From Paludibacter sp. (GTDB lineage Bacteria; Bacteroidota; Bacteroidia; Bacteroidales; Paludibacteraceae): DNA of 64,000 bases. Below are positions 40,246-50,225 of the stretch, in pieces. Positions within the stretch are counted from its first letter, which is position 1, and each line of letters opens with the position of its first letter. A program made the position numbers and the translations under genes. The stretch covers positions 1 through 64,000 of the forward strand of contig JAQTUE010000030.1 of assembly GCA_028710415.1 (NCBI GenBank), read 5' to 3'. The notes below the pieces were generated by a model, which was given only the letters and a program-made list of their open reading frames with translations, was not told where the DNA came from and ran no database searches.

Positions 40246-42084
40246 TTAAAACGATTGCATATCACACAACCTCTTGTAATATCCATCAAGTGCAATCAGT
40301 TCATCATGCTTGCCACGTTCTACTATTTTACCTTCATGAAGGACACAGATTTCATCAGCACGCTTAATGGTGGATAAGCGGTGAGCAACTACCAAAGTAG
40401 TTCGGTTAAGCATAAGGTTTTCGAGTGCTTCCTGTACCATCTTTTCAGATTCCGTATCCAGGGCAGAGGTTGCTTCGTCGAGAATAAGGATGGGAGGGTT
40501 TTTAAGGATAGCACGTGCTATACTCACCCGTTGGCGTTGTCCACCCGACAACTTACTGCCACGGTCACCAATGGTGGATTCATAGCCACTTTCGGTAGCC
40601 ATGATAAAGTCATGGGCATTGGCAATTTTAGCTGCTTCAATTACCTGTTCCAACGTAGCACTTTCCACCCCGAAAGAGATATTATTGAAAAAGGTATCGT
40701 TGAACAGGATAGCCTCCTGATTCACGTTCCCCATTTGAGAACGGATATCATGAGTCTTGTATTCCTTGATATTTACCCCATCCATCAATATTTCTCCTTT
40801 TACAGGATCATAATACCGGGGCAACAGATCCACCAGTGTTGACTTTCCGGAACCTGACTGTCCTACCAAAGCTACTGTTTTACCTTTCGGTACTACGATG
40901 TTAATATCCTGAAGCACCCAATCAGTTTGGTACTTAAAGCTTAAATGACGGAATTCAATCTTATCCGAGAATGGATGCAATGTTTTTGGCTTTTCAGGTT
41001 CTTTGATACTGTTTTCGCTCATCAGGATTTTATCCACCCTTTCGAGGGATGCCATTCCTTTTTGAATGCTGTAGGATGCTTTCGACAGATCTTTTGAAGG
41101 AGCAATAATGCTGTAAAAAATAAGTATGTAATAAATAAATTCAGCCGCACCAATACTGCTTTGATTACTCAGGATAAGAACACCTCCAAACCAAAGCAAC
41201 AAGGCAATAACTACGGTACCCAGTAATTCGCTTACCGGATGTGCCAGGTTATAACGACGGTTGAGACGGTTAAAGGTTTTACGGAGTTTTTCGTTCAGAT
41301 TGCTGAATCGTGCTTCCAGTTTATATTCAGCATTAAATGCTTTTACAACACGTAATCCTCCTAAGGTTTCTTCTATTTGTGACAATAATTCACCGGTTTG
41401 CTCCTGCCCTAATTTAGAACGACGCTTGAGGGATTTACCGATCTTACCAATCAACCACCCACTGAATGGCAATAACACCAACACAAATAGCGTCAGTTTC
41501 CAGCTCATGACAAACATAACAGTCAGGTAACCCAGGATCAGGATCGGATTTTTAAATACCAGGTCCAGTGAACTCATGATCGATGCTTCCACTTCGGTCA
41601 CATCACCTGTCATACGAGACATAATATCCCCTTTCCGTTCAGCAGTAAAAAAACCAATCGGCAGGCTGATAATTTTTTTATAAAGCATATTACGCAAATC
41701 GCGCAACACCCCTGTACGGATCGGAATGATATAATACGACCCCATATAAGCAGTTCCAACTTTCAAGGCTGTCATCACTACCAGGAATCCTCCCAGGAAT
41801 AACAAGGCAGAGCTTGGTCCTACCGATCCGATAAAGTGTTGGATGGTGTATAAAAAATTATTTTGTATCGCACTGGTAATTACCTTAAAACTACTATCCC
41901 ACGACCATGGCTGATAAACATTCGTTGCTGTTTCTATCTTAAACAGCAATCGCAATACAGGTATCACTGCTGCAAATGAAAACAGGCTAAATATCAAAGT
42001 CAGCACGTTAAACAACAATGCCAACAGGACATATTTTTTATAGGGCGGTATAAATCGCTTCAGGAGCGTTATGAATTTAAACAT
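40246..42084 (-). CDS. ABC exporter, MsbA/lipid-A-type half transporter
   Basis: 612 aa. The N-terminal six-helix ABC exporter domain (~15-330) contains RKGDIMSRMTGDVTEVE coupling features; the C-terminal ATPase has Walker A GQSGSGKST, signature LSGGQRQRVSIARA, Walker B ILILDEATSALD and H-loop VVAHRLSTI. Size and layout suit an MsbA-like lipid flippase homodimer. Peptide or drug export is the alternative. It is flanked on both sides by inverted simple-sequence tracts and has no operon partner. Confidence 0.88.
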   Translation of the reverse strand: MFKFITLLKRFIPPYKKYVLLALLFNVLTLIFSLFSFAAVIPVLRLLFKIETATNVYQPWSWDSSFKVITSAIQNNFLYTIQHFIGSVGPSSALLFLGGFLVVMTALKVGTAYMGSYYIIPIRTGVLRDLRNMLYKKIISLPIGFFTAERKGDIMSRMTGDVTEVEASIMSSLDLVFKNPILILGYLTVMFVMSWKLTLFVLVLLPFSGWLIGKIGKSLKRRSKLGQEQTGELLSQIEETLGGLRVVKAFNAEYKLEARFSNLNEKLRKTFNRLNRRYNLAHPVSELLGTVVIALLLWFGGVLILSNQSSIGAAEFIYYILIFYSIIAPSKDLSKASYSIQKGMASLERVDKILMSENSIKEPEKPKTLHPFSDKIEFRHLSFKYQTDWVLQDINIVVPKGKTVALVGQSGSGKSTLVDLLPRYYDPVKGEILMDGVNIKEYKTHDIRSQMGNVNQEAILFNDTFFNNISFGVESATLEQVIEAAKIANAHDFIMATESGYESTIGDRGSKLSGGQRQRVSIARAILKNPPILILDEATSALDTESEKMVQEALENLMLNRTTLVVAHRLSTIKRADEICVLHEGKIVERGKHDELIALDGYYKRLCDMQSF

Positions 42085-42094
42085 TCTTTCTTTA

Positions 42095-42318
42095 GTTTAG
42101 GAATGAGAAATGAGAAATGAGCGTTAAGCGTTGAGTATTGAGCATCAAGTATTGAGCATCATGCATCAAGCCATGAGCATTTGCACTACTTATAACCTTT
42201 CAACTTAATCAACTTAGTCAACCAATTAACCAATCAACTCAATCAACTTAATCAACCAATTAACTTAGTCAACTTAATCAACTAATTAACCAATCAACCA
42301 ATTAACCAGTCAACCAAT
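42095..42318. repeat. Right simple-sequence flank of the exporter gene
   Basis: GGAATGAGAAATGAGAAATG and TTGAGTATTGAGCATCAAG units, followed by AACTTAATCAACC/AACCAATTAACC units. These are the reverse complement of the left flank in the mirrored order. The tract runs to within 2 nt of the purB stop codon. Confidence 0.72.
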
Positions 42319-42319
42319 C

Positions 42320-43663
42320 TCAAATTCCCGTATAATTCCTTGGTGTAATTCTTCTCAGTTCTTCTTTCACCGATTGGCTGACGTCCAGTGTTTCGATAAA
42401 GTCACGGATTGATTTTTCATTGATTCCTTCGTTGGTACGGGTCAGGGCTTTCAGGGCTTCGTACGGAGAAGGATAGGCTTCACGACGTAAAATAGTCTGG
42501 ATACCTTCGGCTACCACCGCCCATGTCTTATCCAGGTCACGGTATATGGCAGTTTCATTCAGCAGCAATTTGCTAAGGCCTTTCAGGATGCTTTGTGTGG
42601 CAATCATAGTATGTGCAAAAGGCACTCCTACGTTACGCAGAACCGTACTGTCAGTTAAATCACGTTGAAGACGGGATACAGGTAACTTTCCGGACAGGAA
42701 TTCCAGAATGGCATTTGCCATGGCCAGGTTTCCTTCTGCATTTTCAAAGTCAATCGGGTTCACCTTGTGTGGCATAGCAGATGATCCTACTTCGCCTTCC
42801 TTAATCCGTTGTTTGAAGTATTCCATCGACACATACGTCCAGATATCCCGGCACAAGTCAATCAATATGGTATTGATACGTTTCATGGCATCAAACTGGG
42901 CTGCCATGTTATCGTAATTTGAGATTTGAGTCGTCCATTGTTCCCTTTCCAGTCCCAGTTTATCAGCAACAAAGTGGTTACCGAACGATTTCCAGTCAAT
43001 AGCAGGATAGGCAACTGCATGGGCATTGTAATTTCCCGTTGCACCACCGAATTTAGCAGAATTAGGAGTTTGCTTCAAAACTGCAAGCTGTTGGTTGAGG
43101 CGGTTTACGTACACCATGAACTCTTTTCCTAAGCGGGTTGGTGATGCAGGTTGTCCGTGGGTTTTTGCCAGCATGGAAACATCACGCCATTCGTCCACCA
43201 GACGGTTTAGTTCTATGATCAGTGATTCCAGTTCAGGATAATAAACGTCGGTCAATGCTTCTTTGATAGAATAAGGAACGGCAGTATTATTTATATCCTG
43301 GGACGTTAAGCCAAAGTGAATAAATTCCTTGAATGTTTCCAGACCCAACAAATCAAATTTTTCTTTCAGGAAGTATTCAATCGCTTTTACATCATGATTG
43401 GTTACTTTTTCTATTTCTTTCACCTTTTGGGCATCAGCTTCAGTAAAATTAACGTACAAGGACCTGAGTTTAGGGAACACAGAGGCAGGAACCTGAACCA
43501 GTTGTTTGAGCGGAATCTCGCATAAGGCAATAAAGTATTCAACTTCCACCAGTACGCGGTAACGTATTAAGGCATATTCCGAAAAGTAAGTGGCATAAGC
43601 TTCCGTCTTGGTACGATAACGTCCATCAACCGGTGAAATAGCTGTAAGTAACGACAAATTCAT
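42320..43663 (-). CDS. purB: Adenylosuccinate lyase
   Basis: 447 aa. Acts twice in purine synthesis, releasing fumarate from SAICAR and adenylosuccinate. Fumarase/aspartase-superfamily signature GSSAMPHKVNPIDFENAEGN, plus HFGLTSQDINNTAVPY and LAKTHGQPASPTRLGKE for the active site. The E. coli-type (~450 aa) subgroup is indicated by ISPVDGRY near the start. The ATG at 43663 (MNLSLLT) is preferred to one 22 codons upstream. The stop TGA is directly followed by the GATTGGTTGACTGG simple-sequence flank. Confidence 0.96.
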   Translation of the reverse strand: MNLSLLTAISPVDGRYRTKTEAYATYFSEYALIRYRVLVEVEYFIALCEIPLKQLVQVPASVFPKLRSLYVNFTEADAQKVKEIEKVTNHDVKAIEYFLKEKFDLLGLETFKEFIHFGLTSQDINNTAVPYSIKEALTDVYYPELESLIIELNRLVDEWRDVSMLAKTHGQPASPTRLGKEFMVYVNRLNQQLAVLKQTPNSAKFGGATGNYNAHAVAYPAIDWKSFGNHFVADKLGLEREQWTTQISNYDNMAAQFDAMKRINTILIDLCRDIWTYVSMEYFKQRIKEGEVGSSAMPHKVNPIDFENAEGNLAMANAILEFLSGKLPVSRLQRDLTDSTVLRNVGVPFAHTMIATQSILKGLSKLLLNETAIYRDLDKTWAVVAEGIQTILRREAYPSPYEALKALTRTNEGINEKSIRDFIETLDVSQSVKEELRRITPRNYTGI

Positions 43664-43772
43664 AATGATATGTGTATTAATTTTACCGGATAGTTTGCAT
43701 TCCGGATGTACATGAAATTTAAAGCGCAAAGTTAATCAAATCTGCCGGATTAGAAAAGTTTGTATGACTCCC

Positions 43773-43803
43773 TTGCAACACTGATTCTTTTTCTATACTT
43801 TTG
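43773..43803 (+). promoter_or_regulatory. Promoter of psd-mazG-deoC
   Basis: TTG at 43773-43775, 20-nt spacer, TACTTTTG at 43796-43803; psd ATG 85 nt downstream. Confidence 0.65.
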
Positions 43804-43887
43804 CTACACAATTCATACTAATATACGGAATGCATGTTAATTGCCGCAAACAATGCTGCATTTCCCTATGAAAACACTAAAGAGTAA

Positions 43888-44559
43888 ATGAGATACATTA
43901 AAATTCATAAAGAAGGTCGATTAATTTTAGGTTCACTGGTTTTGGTATTATTACTGCTGAACCTGTATATTTACACGAAATTCCCTATTGGGGCTTTGGT
44001 GGTAAATATTGTTATTTCGGCTTTCCTGTTATTCTTCTTCGCTTATTTCTTCCGAAATCCACCCCGGAAGGTCTACCTGGACGATCCCGCCCTGGTTATT
44101 GCACCTGCCGATGGAACGATTGTGGTGGTTGAACCAACCGACGAGATGGAGTATTTTGGTGACAGGCGTATTCAGGTTTCCATTTTCATGTCTGTATTCA
44201 ATGTACATGCCAACTGGTATCCTGTCAAAGGCACCATCCTGAAGTCGGTACACCACAGTGGACGTCACATGGCGGCTTTCCTGCCTAAATCGAGTAGTGA
44301 AAATGAACGGTCAACTGTAGTCATTGAATCTGAAGGTAAAACCCAGATTCTGGTCCGTCAAATAGCCGGTGCCCTGGCACGTCGTATTGTAACGTATGCC
44401 CATGCCGGTAAAAAATGCCATCTGAACGAACACCTTGGTTTTATTAAGTTTGGTTCCCGTGTCGATCTTTTCTTCCCCATGGATACAGAAATTTTTGTCA
44501 CCGTGGGTGAATCAACAACCGGCAATGAAACCATCATCGCCCGCCTTAACGAAGATTAA
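43888..44559 (+). CDS. psd: Phosphatidylserine decarboxylase
   Basis: 223 aa, the short decarboxylase subgroup. Makes phosphatidylethanolamine from phosphatidylserine at the inner membrane. One or two N-terminal membrane segments (LILGSLVLVLLLLNLYIY, GALVVNIVISAFLLFFFAYFF), then VIAPADGTIVVVEP, SIFMSVFNVHANWYP and the self-cleavage site FGSRVDLFFP, where the Ser after Gly becomes the pyruvoyl group. The stop TAA is directly followed by the ATG of the mazG-like gene. Confidence 0.93.
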   Translation: MRYIKIHKEGRLILGSLVLVLLLLNLYIYTKFPIGALVVNIVISAFLLFFFAYFFRNPPRKVYLDDPALVIAPADGTIVVVEPTDEMEYFGDRRIQVSIFMSVFNVHANWYPVKGTILKSVHHSGRHMAAFLPKSSSENERSTVVIESEGKTQILVRQIAGALARRIVTYAHAGKKCHLNEHLGFIKFGSRVDLFFPMDTEIFVTVGESTTGNETIIARLNED

Positions 44560-44889
44560 ATGACACTCCAGGAAGCCCAGGTACAAGTCGACGAGTGGAT
44601 TAAAACTTACGGGGTACGATATTTCGGCGAATTAACCAACTTGGCTATCCTTACCGAAGAAGTCGGCGAACTTGCCCGGGTAATGGTACGCACCTATGGC
44701 GAGCAGTCTTTTAAGAAATCAGATGAACAAGCAAACCTTGCCGACGAAATGGCCGATGTATTGTGGGTCTTGATCTGCATGGCCAACCAAACTGGCATCA
44801 ATCTCACCGAAGCATTTGAAAAAAACATCCAAAAGAAAACAGAACGGGATAGTACCCGCCACCTGAAAAACGAAAAATTAATTAGTTAG
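44560..44889 (+). CDS. MazG-like nucleotide pyrophosphohydrolase
   Basis: 109 aa all-alpha NTP pyrophosphatase fold. Metal-binding acidic residues sit in LTEEVGELARVM (EExxE) and LADEMADVLWVLICMA (ExxxD), the MazG signature. Probably hydrolyses non-canonical or excess (d)NTPs. Translationally coupled to psd with no gap. The last codons and stop (TTAATTAGTTAG) already belong to the simple-sequence tract that fills the gap to deoC. Confidence 0.85.
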   Translation: MTLQEAQVQVDEWIKTYGVRYFGELTNLAILTEEVGELARVMVRTYGEQSFKKSDEQANLADEMADVLWVLICMANQTGINLTEAFEKNIQKKTERDSTRHLKNEKLIS

Positions 44890-44966
44890 TGGATACGATT
44901 CGAATCCTCAATCCACCAAATTAACCAATTAACCACTCAACTTAATCAACTAATTAACCAATTAAC
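44890..44966. repeat. AACCAATTAACC-type tract before deoC
   Basis: AACCAATTAACCACTCAACTT-like units run up to 3 nt before the deoC start codon. The short TTAATTAGTTAG at the mazG stop is a weak partner arm. Confidence 0.6.
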
Positions 44967-44969
44967 GAA

Positions 44970-45848
44970 ATGAGTAAATACGACGATCTCTTCCTGCAAT
45001 ATAATTGCAATTTGAATGATGAAACTGTATCAAAAGACATTGAAAAAATACTGGCAGCACATTATGCCGAAAATGATAACAAGGAAGTTTACAAGCAATG
45101 CCTGAGCCAGATTGACCTGACTTCACTCAATGGTACCGATACCCATGCTGAAATCATTTCGATGGTGAATAAGGTGAACGGTTTTAAAAACGAATTTCCC
45201 AACCTTCCCAATGTAGGTGCTATTTGTGTATACCCGGCACTGGTCCCTGTTGTAAAAGAACACCTGACTGAAAACATCGGCATTGCAGCTGTATCAGCCG
45301 GATTCCCTGCCTCACAAACTTTTATTGAAGTTAAGATTGCCGAAACTGCCATGAGTGTGATGGAAGGAGCTACCGAAATTGACGTAGTGATTTCAATTGG
45401 TAAATTTCTGGAAGGCAACTACGAGGAAGTGTATGAAGAACTTACTGAAATCAAGGCTTCATGTCGTGATGCCCACATGAAAGTAATTCTTGAAACAGGT
45501 GCTTTAAAAACGGCAAGCAATATCATGAAAGCTTCCATTTTAGCCATGCAGGCGGGTGCTGATTTCATCAAGACATCTACCGGTAAAATCCCGGTTGCTG
45601 CTACCCTTGAAGCGACGTATGTAATGTGCCATGCCATCAGGGAATGGAATGAGAAAAACAATGTCAAAGTAAGCTATAAACCTGCAGGTGGAATTGTGAC
45701 TACCGAAGATGCGGTTAAGCATTATACATTGGTAAAGGAAATTTTAGGAAATGAATGGTTGAACAATACGATGTTCCGTTTTGGTGCAAGCCGGTTGGCA
45801 AATAACCTGATCACTTCCATCGAAGGAAAAGAAGTGAAGTATTTCTAA
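44970..45848 (+). CDS. deoC: Deoxyribose-phosphate aldolase
   Basis: 292 aa class I aldolase splitting 2-deoxyribose 5-phosphate into acetaldehyde and glyceraldehyde 3-phosphate in deoxynucleoside catabolism. Schiff-base and proton-relay lysines are in FIKTSTGK and VSYKPAGGI; VILETGAL and EIDVVISIG are conserved strands. It is longer than the ~220-aa type and matches the ~260-300-aa group. Same strand as psd-mazG; a nucleotide clean-up link to mazG is plausible. Confidence 0.95.
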   Translation: MSKYDDLFLQYNCNLNDETVSKDIEKILAAHYAENDNKEVYKQCLSQIDLTSLNGTDTHAEIISMVNKVNGFKNEFPNLPNVGAICVYPALVPVVKEHLTENIGIAAVSAGFPASQTFIEVKIAETAMSVMEGATEIDVVISIGKFLEGNYEEVYEELTEIKASCRDAHMKVILETGALKTASNIMKASILAMQAGADFIKTSTGKIPVAATLEATYVMCHAIREWNEKNNVKVSYKPAGGIVTTEDAVKHYTLVKEILGNEWLNNTMFRFGASRLANNLITSIEGKEVKYF

Positions 45849-45858
45849 GTTTCTGTTC

Positions 45859-46833
45859 TTAAATTTCGCGGGAAGCAGAGTATTCCGCACATTTTATAAG
45901 TGACTGTTTTACGTCGCTGTCTGCAAAGCCATTGAGTTCCTCGATGGCTTTGTTTTTGTAGGTCTCCATACAATCCAAAGCATACTGAACTCCACCATTG
46001 TCAATGGTATAATGGGTTACAAACTGGATGTTCTCAGGAGTAAAATCCTTGTTTTCAATGACAGCTAAAACTTTCTCTCTTTCTGTCCCACTGGTACTTA
46101 ACAAAGCATAAATCAATGGCAAAGTAACTTTTCCATCGCGAATATCATTCCCGGTAGGTTTGCCGATTTGAATATCTTCATAATAATCAAATACATCATC
46201 TTTTATCTGGAAACAAATTCCCAGGTATTCTCCAAAGTTACGTAAATGGCTTAAGGATGCTTCATCGGCATTTACCGACAATCCACCTACTTCTGTGCAG
46301 GTTGAAAACAACAGGGCTGTTTTTTTACGGATAATGGTAAAATAGTTTGCTTCTGTTTCTTCCGAGAATTGGGCATTCACCAATTGTAATAATTCTCCGT
46401 CCGATAGTTGCATGCCGATATTGGCAATTGATTTTAATATTGGAAGGCTGTCAGTCCGTGTTGCACAGGTAAGTGATTTTGATAAAATATAATCCCCTGA
46501 AAGTATCGCAATCTTGTTTGTCCAACGGGCATTCACTGAAGGTTTGCCACGACGTTCCAGGGTGTCATCCACCACATCATCATGAATCAGGCTGGCAGTG
46601 TGTAACAATTCCAGCGACAAGGCTCCAAAAATAGTCGATTCATTTACTTCACCCATCAGTTTAGCCGCCAGTAGTGCGAGCATTGGTCGAAGCTGTTTCC
46701 CGCTTTTTTGAAGGACATAATCATTTACACTTAACAGTAACGGATTGTCCGTGCGAAGTGCTTCCACAAATGTCTTTTCAAACATCTGCATTTCTGTAAG
46801 GATCGGAATTCTAATAGCTTCGATTAAACTCAT
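45859..46833 (-). CDS. ispB: Polyprenyl diphosphate synthase
   Basis: 324 aa trans-isoprenyl diphosphate synthase for the quinone side chain. First Asp-rich motif LIHDDVVDDTLERRGKPS and second IKDDVFDYYED are intact, with GKQLRPMLALLAAK upstream. Chain length cannot be set from the motif alone; octaprenyl-type is likely. The start at 46833 (MSLIEA) is preferred because the -7 element at 46860-46867 leaves only ~10 nt for the alternative ATG at 46845. Confidence 0.92.
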   Translation of the reverse strand: MSLIEAIRIPILTEMQMFEKTFVEALRTDNPLLLSVNDYVLQKSGKQLRPMLALLAAKLMGEVNESTIFGALSLELLHTASLIHDDVVDDTLERRGKPSVNARWTNKIAILSGDYILSKSLTCATRTDSLPILKSIANIGMQLSDGELLQLVNAQFSEETEANYFTIIRKKTALLFSTCTEVGGLSVNADEASLSHLRNFGEYLGICFQIKDDVFDYYEDIQIGKPTGNDIRDGKVTLPLIYALLSTSGTEREKVLAVIENKDFTPENIQFVTHYTIDNGGVQYALDCMETYKNKAIEELNGFADSDVKQSLIKCAEYSASREI

Positions 46834-46859
46834 AGGGTTGCTCATAAATATGTGCACTA

Positions 46860-46867
46860 CAAAAGTA
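46860..46867 (-). promoter_or_regulatory. -7 element of the polyprenyl synthase gene
   Basis: TACTTTTG on the minus strand, 26 nt upstream of the chosen ATG; this helps decide the start. Confidence 0.6.
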
Positions 46868-47096
46868 AGCAAATTTGCCGTTCGTTTAACGGTTTATGTT
46901 TATTTCTGTATAAATTTTAATTACTTTTACCGTCGATTATTATTTTCAAGTTGTGTTATACCTCTGCCGGGAAGGAAACTTTTATCCAATAAACGGCATT
47001 TCGGGTAAAAAAGTTTAAAAACTATCAACACAATTTGCAATATAATTTGTTACTACTATATTGTGACAAATCCAACGACCCAAATTATCCCTGTAA

Positions 47097-49946
47097 ATGA
47101 AAAAGCTATTTCTGATTGATGCCTATGCCATCATATACCGTGCGTATTATGCGTTCATACGCAATCCACGTGTTAATTCCAAAGGATTAAACACTTCGGC
47201 CATCTTTGGATTTATTAATACGCTCGAAGATATATTGAAGCGTGAAAAGCCAACCCACATTGCGGTTGCATTCGACCCCAAAGGAAAGACCTTCCGCCAC
47301 GAAGCCTATGAACTCTACAAGGCACAACGGGAAGCTACCCCGGAGGATATCCGGCTGGCAGTGCCTATTATCAAAAACCTGATCAAGGCCTATAACATCC
47401 CTGCTCTGGAAGTTCCGGGGTATGAAGCCGATGATGTGATTGGTACGGTTGCCAAGCAGGCGGAACAGGCCGGATTTGAAGTCTATATGCTTACACCCGA
47501 TAAAGACTACGGCCAATTGGTTTCCGATCATATTTACATGTACCGCCCGAAACACACCGGCGGTTTTGAAACTATGGGCCCGGCTGAAGTGAAAGCAAAA
47601 TATGAACTGGACAGCCACGAACAGGTGATCGACCTGCTTGGGCTGATGGGTGATGCTTCCGATAATATCCCGGGTTGTCCGGGTGTTGGTGAGAAAACTG
47701 CCGTGAAACTTTTAAAGGAGTTCGGAAGTATCGATGCCTTGCTTCTGCGTACCGATGAATTGAAAGGGGCATTGAAAACTAAAATTGAAGAGAATAAGGA
47801 ACAAATTGTTTTCTCCCGTTTCCTGGCAACTATCAAAATTGATGTGCCTATTGTTTTTGATGAAGAAAGTCTGGTACTCGAGCCACGGAATGAACCGGAA
47901 CTGAGGGCTTTGTTCGACGAACTGGAATTTCGTACTATGTCCGCTAAAATGGGTCAACCTTTTACCTCATTGCCTCCCGACCATCCCATCTCAAGCCTTC
48001 GTTCTGCTAAACCCAAACCAAGTGCACAGATGTCGTTGTTCGATGCCTTTGATAATGAAGATGCTGAACCTGTTGAATCAACTTCTGTACATGAGGAAGG
48101 AACTGAAGTTTCTGTTCAACCATCGACATCCGGATTATTGTCATTGGCAAATATCCCGCATAAATATTATTTAATCGACACGAAAATAAAGCGTTCAGAC
48201 CTTATTTCAAAACTCTTTATTCAAAAATCGGTCTGTTATGACACCGAAACAACCGGACTGGATATGTTTACCTCCGACCTGGTTGGGATGTCATTCTGCT
48301 ATGCCGAAGGGGAAGCATATTATGTGTCGCTTCCGGTGGATAAAAATGAAGCGAAGGAAGTCCTGCACGAATTCAAGGCGTTCTTTGAAAATGACCGTAT
48401 TGAAAAGATTGGCCAGAATATGAAATTCGATTTGCTCATGCTCATGCAATACGGCATTAAACTCAACGGGAAACTTTTCGATACAATGATTGCCCATTAC
48501 CTCCTTCAGCCGGAATTGAGGCATGGCATGGATTACCTGGCTGAAATACTTTTGAATTACCGCACTATTCACTTCGAGGACCTGGTAGGTGCCAAAGGGA
48601 AAAACCAGGCGGATATTCGTTCGGTCGACTTGAAAAAACTGTGTGAATATGCAGCTGAAGATGCGGATGTCACTTTCCGTCTCAAGCAAATCCTTGAAAA
48701 AGAATTAAAGGCCAACGCGCTGGAAAGCCTGTTTTACGATATCGAAATGCCACTCATGAAAGTACTGGCTACCATGGAACATACCGGGGTCCTCATTGAC
48801 AGCGAGGCACTGCGTCAAAGTTCTGAAATCCTGACCCAGGAAATGTTGGAACTGGAAGAAGAGATCCGCAAAATGGCCGGATACGACTTCAATGTCAGCT
48901 CCCCCATGCAGGTTGGTGAAATTCTTTTCGATCGCCTGAAGTTGGACGATAAAGCCCGCAAGACCAAGACCGGCCAATATTCCACTTCGGAAGATGTGCT
49001 TGAAAAAATACGATCCAAGCATCCTATCATTGGAAAAATCCTCGATTACCGTGGTCTTAAGAAACTATTAAGCACCTACATCGATGCCCTGCCATTGTTG
49101 ATAAGCCCTGTAACCGGGAAAGTACACACTTCGTACAATCAAACGGTAGCTGTCACGGGGCGATTGAGTTCCACTAATCCCAACCTTCAGAACATTCCGA
49201 TCCGGGATGCACAGGGCAAGGAAATCCGTAAGGCTTTTATCCCTGATGCCGGCAGTTTGTTCCTCAGTGCGGATTATTCGCAGATTGAATTGCGCATCAT
49301 GGCTCATTTAAGTGGTGATGCCAACATGATGGAGGCTTTTATCAGCGGACTGGATATTCATACCGCCACCGCAGCGAAAATATATAAGATCCCGTTGGAC
49401 GAAGTCACGACAGAGATGCGTCGCAAAGCCAAAACCGCTAATTTTGGGATTATCTACGGAATATCAGTTTTTGGCCTTTCCGATCGTCTGGGCATCCCAC
49501 GCGGTGAAGCGAAAGAATTGATTGATGGCTATTTCGAAACCTATCCTGATGTCAAAAAATATATGGATGCCAGCATTCAACGCGCCAAGGAAATGGGTTA
49601 CGTGGAAACATTGCTGGGTCGCAAGCGCACACTGCCCGATATCAACTCACAAAACGGCGTGGTGCGTGGTTTTGCCGAACGCAATGCCATCAACGCTCCT
49701 ATCCAGGGTACTGCCGCTGACATCATCAAGATTGCGATGGTACGTATCCAGAACCGGTTGGAAAAGGAAAACCTGCAATCCAAAATGACCATGCAAGTAC
49801 ATGATGAGTTGAACTTTACAGTCCCTACCGCGGAACTGGAAACCGTCAAAAAGATAGTTGTTGATGAAATGGAACAGGCTATCAAGCTGAACGTCCCCCT
49901 CATTGCTGATTGTGGAGTAGGCGACAACTGGCTGGAAGCACATTAA
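47097..49946 (+). CDS. polA: DNA polymerase I
   Basis: 949 aa with all three activities. 5'-3' exonuclease/FEN domain (~1-300, KKLFLIDAYAIIYRAYYAF, YEADDVIGT, LMGDASDNIPG). Proofreading 3'-5' exonuclease (~360-550) with intact DTETTG, GQNMKFDLLML and YAAEDADVTF motifs. Polymerase domain with SADYSQIELRIMAHLS (motif A), RRKAKTANFGIIYGIS (B) and MQVHDELNFTV (C). A linker with an Asp/Glu-rich stretch (~325-345) joins the first two. Unlike many firmicute Pol I enzymes, proofreading looks active. Confidence 0.97.
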   Translation: MKKLFLIDAYAIIYRAYYAFIRNPRVNSKGLNTSAIFGFINTLEDILKREKPTHIAVAFDPKGKTFRHEAYELYKAQREATPEDIRLAVPIIKNLIKAYNIPALEVPGYEADDVIGTVAKQAEQAGFEVYMLTPDKDYGQLVSDHIYMYRPKHTGGFETMGPAEVKAKYELDSHEQVIDLLGLMGDASDNIPGCPGVGEKTAVKLLKEFGSIDALLLRTDELKGALKTKIEENKEQIVFSRFLATIKIDVPIVFDEESLVLEPRNEPELRALFDELEFRTMSAKMGQPFTSLPPDHPISSLRSAKPKPSAQMSLFDAFDNEDAEPVESTSVHEEGTEVSVQPSTSGLLSLANIPHKYYLIDTKIKRSDLISKLFIQKSVCYDTETTGLDMFTSDLVGMSFCYAEGEAYYVSLPVDKNEAKEVLHEFKAFFENDRIEKIGQNMKFDLLMLMQYGIKLNGKLFDTMIAHYLLQPELRHGMDYLAEILLNYRTIHFEDLVGAKGKNQADIRSVDLKKLCEYAAEDADVTFRLKQILEKELKANALESLFYDIEMPLMKVLATMEHTGVLIDSEALRQSSEILTQEMLELEEEIRKMAGYDFNVSSPMQVGEILFDRLKLDDKARKTKTGQYSTSEDVLEKIRSKHPIIGKILDYRGLKKLLSTYIDALPLLISPVTGKVHTSYNQTVAVTGRLSSTNPNLQNIPIRDAQGKEIRKAFIPDAGSLFLSADYSQIELRIMAHLSGDANMMEAFISGLDIHTATAAKIYKIPLDEVTTEMRRKAKTANFGIIYGISVFGLSDRLGIPRGEAKELIDGYFETYPDVKKYMDASIQRAKEMGYVETLLGRKRTLPDINSQNGVVRGFAERNAINAPIQGTAADIIKIAMVRIQNRLEKENLQSKMTMQVHDELNFTVPTAELETVKKIVVDEMEQAIKLNVPLIADCGVGDNWLEAH

Positions 49947-49949
49947 GAA

Positions 49950-50200
49950 GGGTTTGAAGAGTTTGAAGTTTGAAGAGTTAGAAAGGTTTGAAAAGTTAAA
50001 GAGTCCCTAAGAATCGGAATCTACGCTTCGTTCAGATTTGAAAAGTCTTGCTTTACTTACAAAAGAGTTTCCTCAAAAGGGGAGGCTCTTTTTTTTGCTA
50101 TTAATCCTTGAAAAGCATAAATCACAAATTGCTTCATGCTGCATTTTTCTCAACTTTCAAACTTCAAACCTTTCAAACTCTCAAACCTTTCAAACACGGA
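49950..50200. repeat. Complementary GTTTGAAG / CTTTCAAAC arms after polA
   Basis: Left tract 49951-49999 (GGGTTTGAAGAGTTTGAAG units) starts 4 nt after the polA stop; right tract ~50150-50197 (CTTTCAAACTTCAAACC units) is its complement. The polA terminator lies between. Confidence 0.75.
50061..50096 (+). terminator. Terminator of polA
   Basis: AAAAGAG-TTTCCTC-AAAAG-GGGAGG-CTCTTTT stem followed by a long T run. Confidence 0.85.
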
Positions 50201-50225
50201 ACGCGAAACATTGAACACGGAATAA

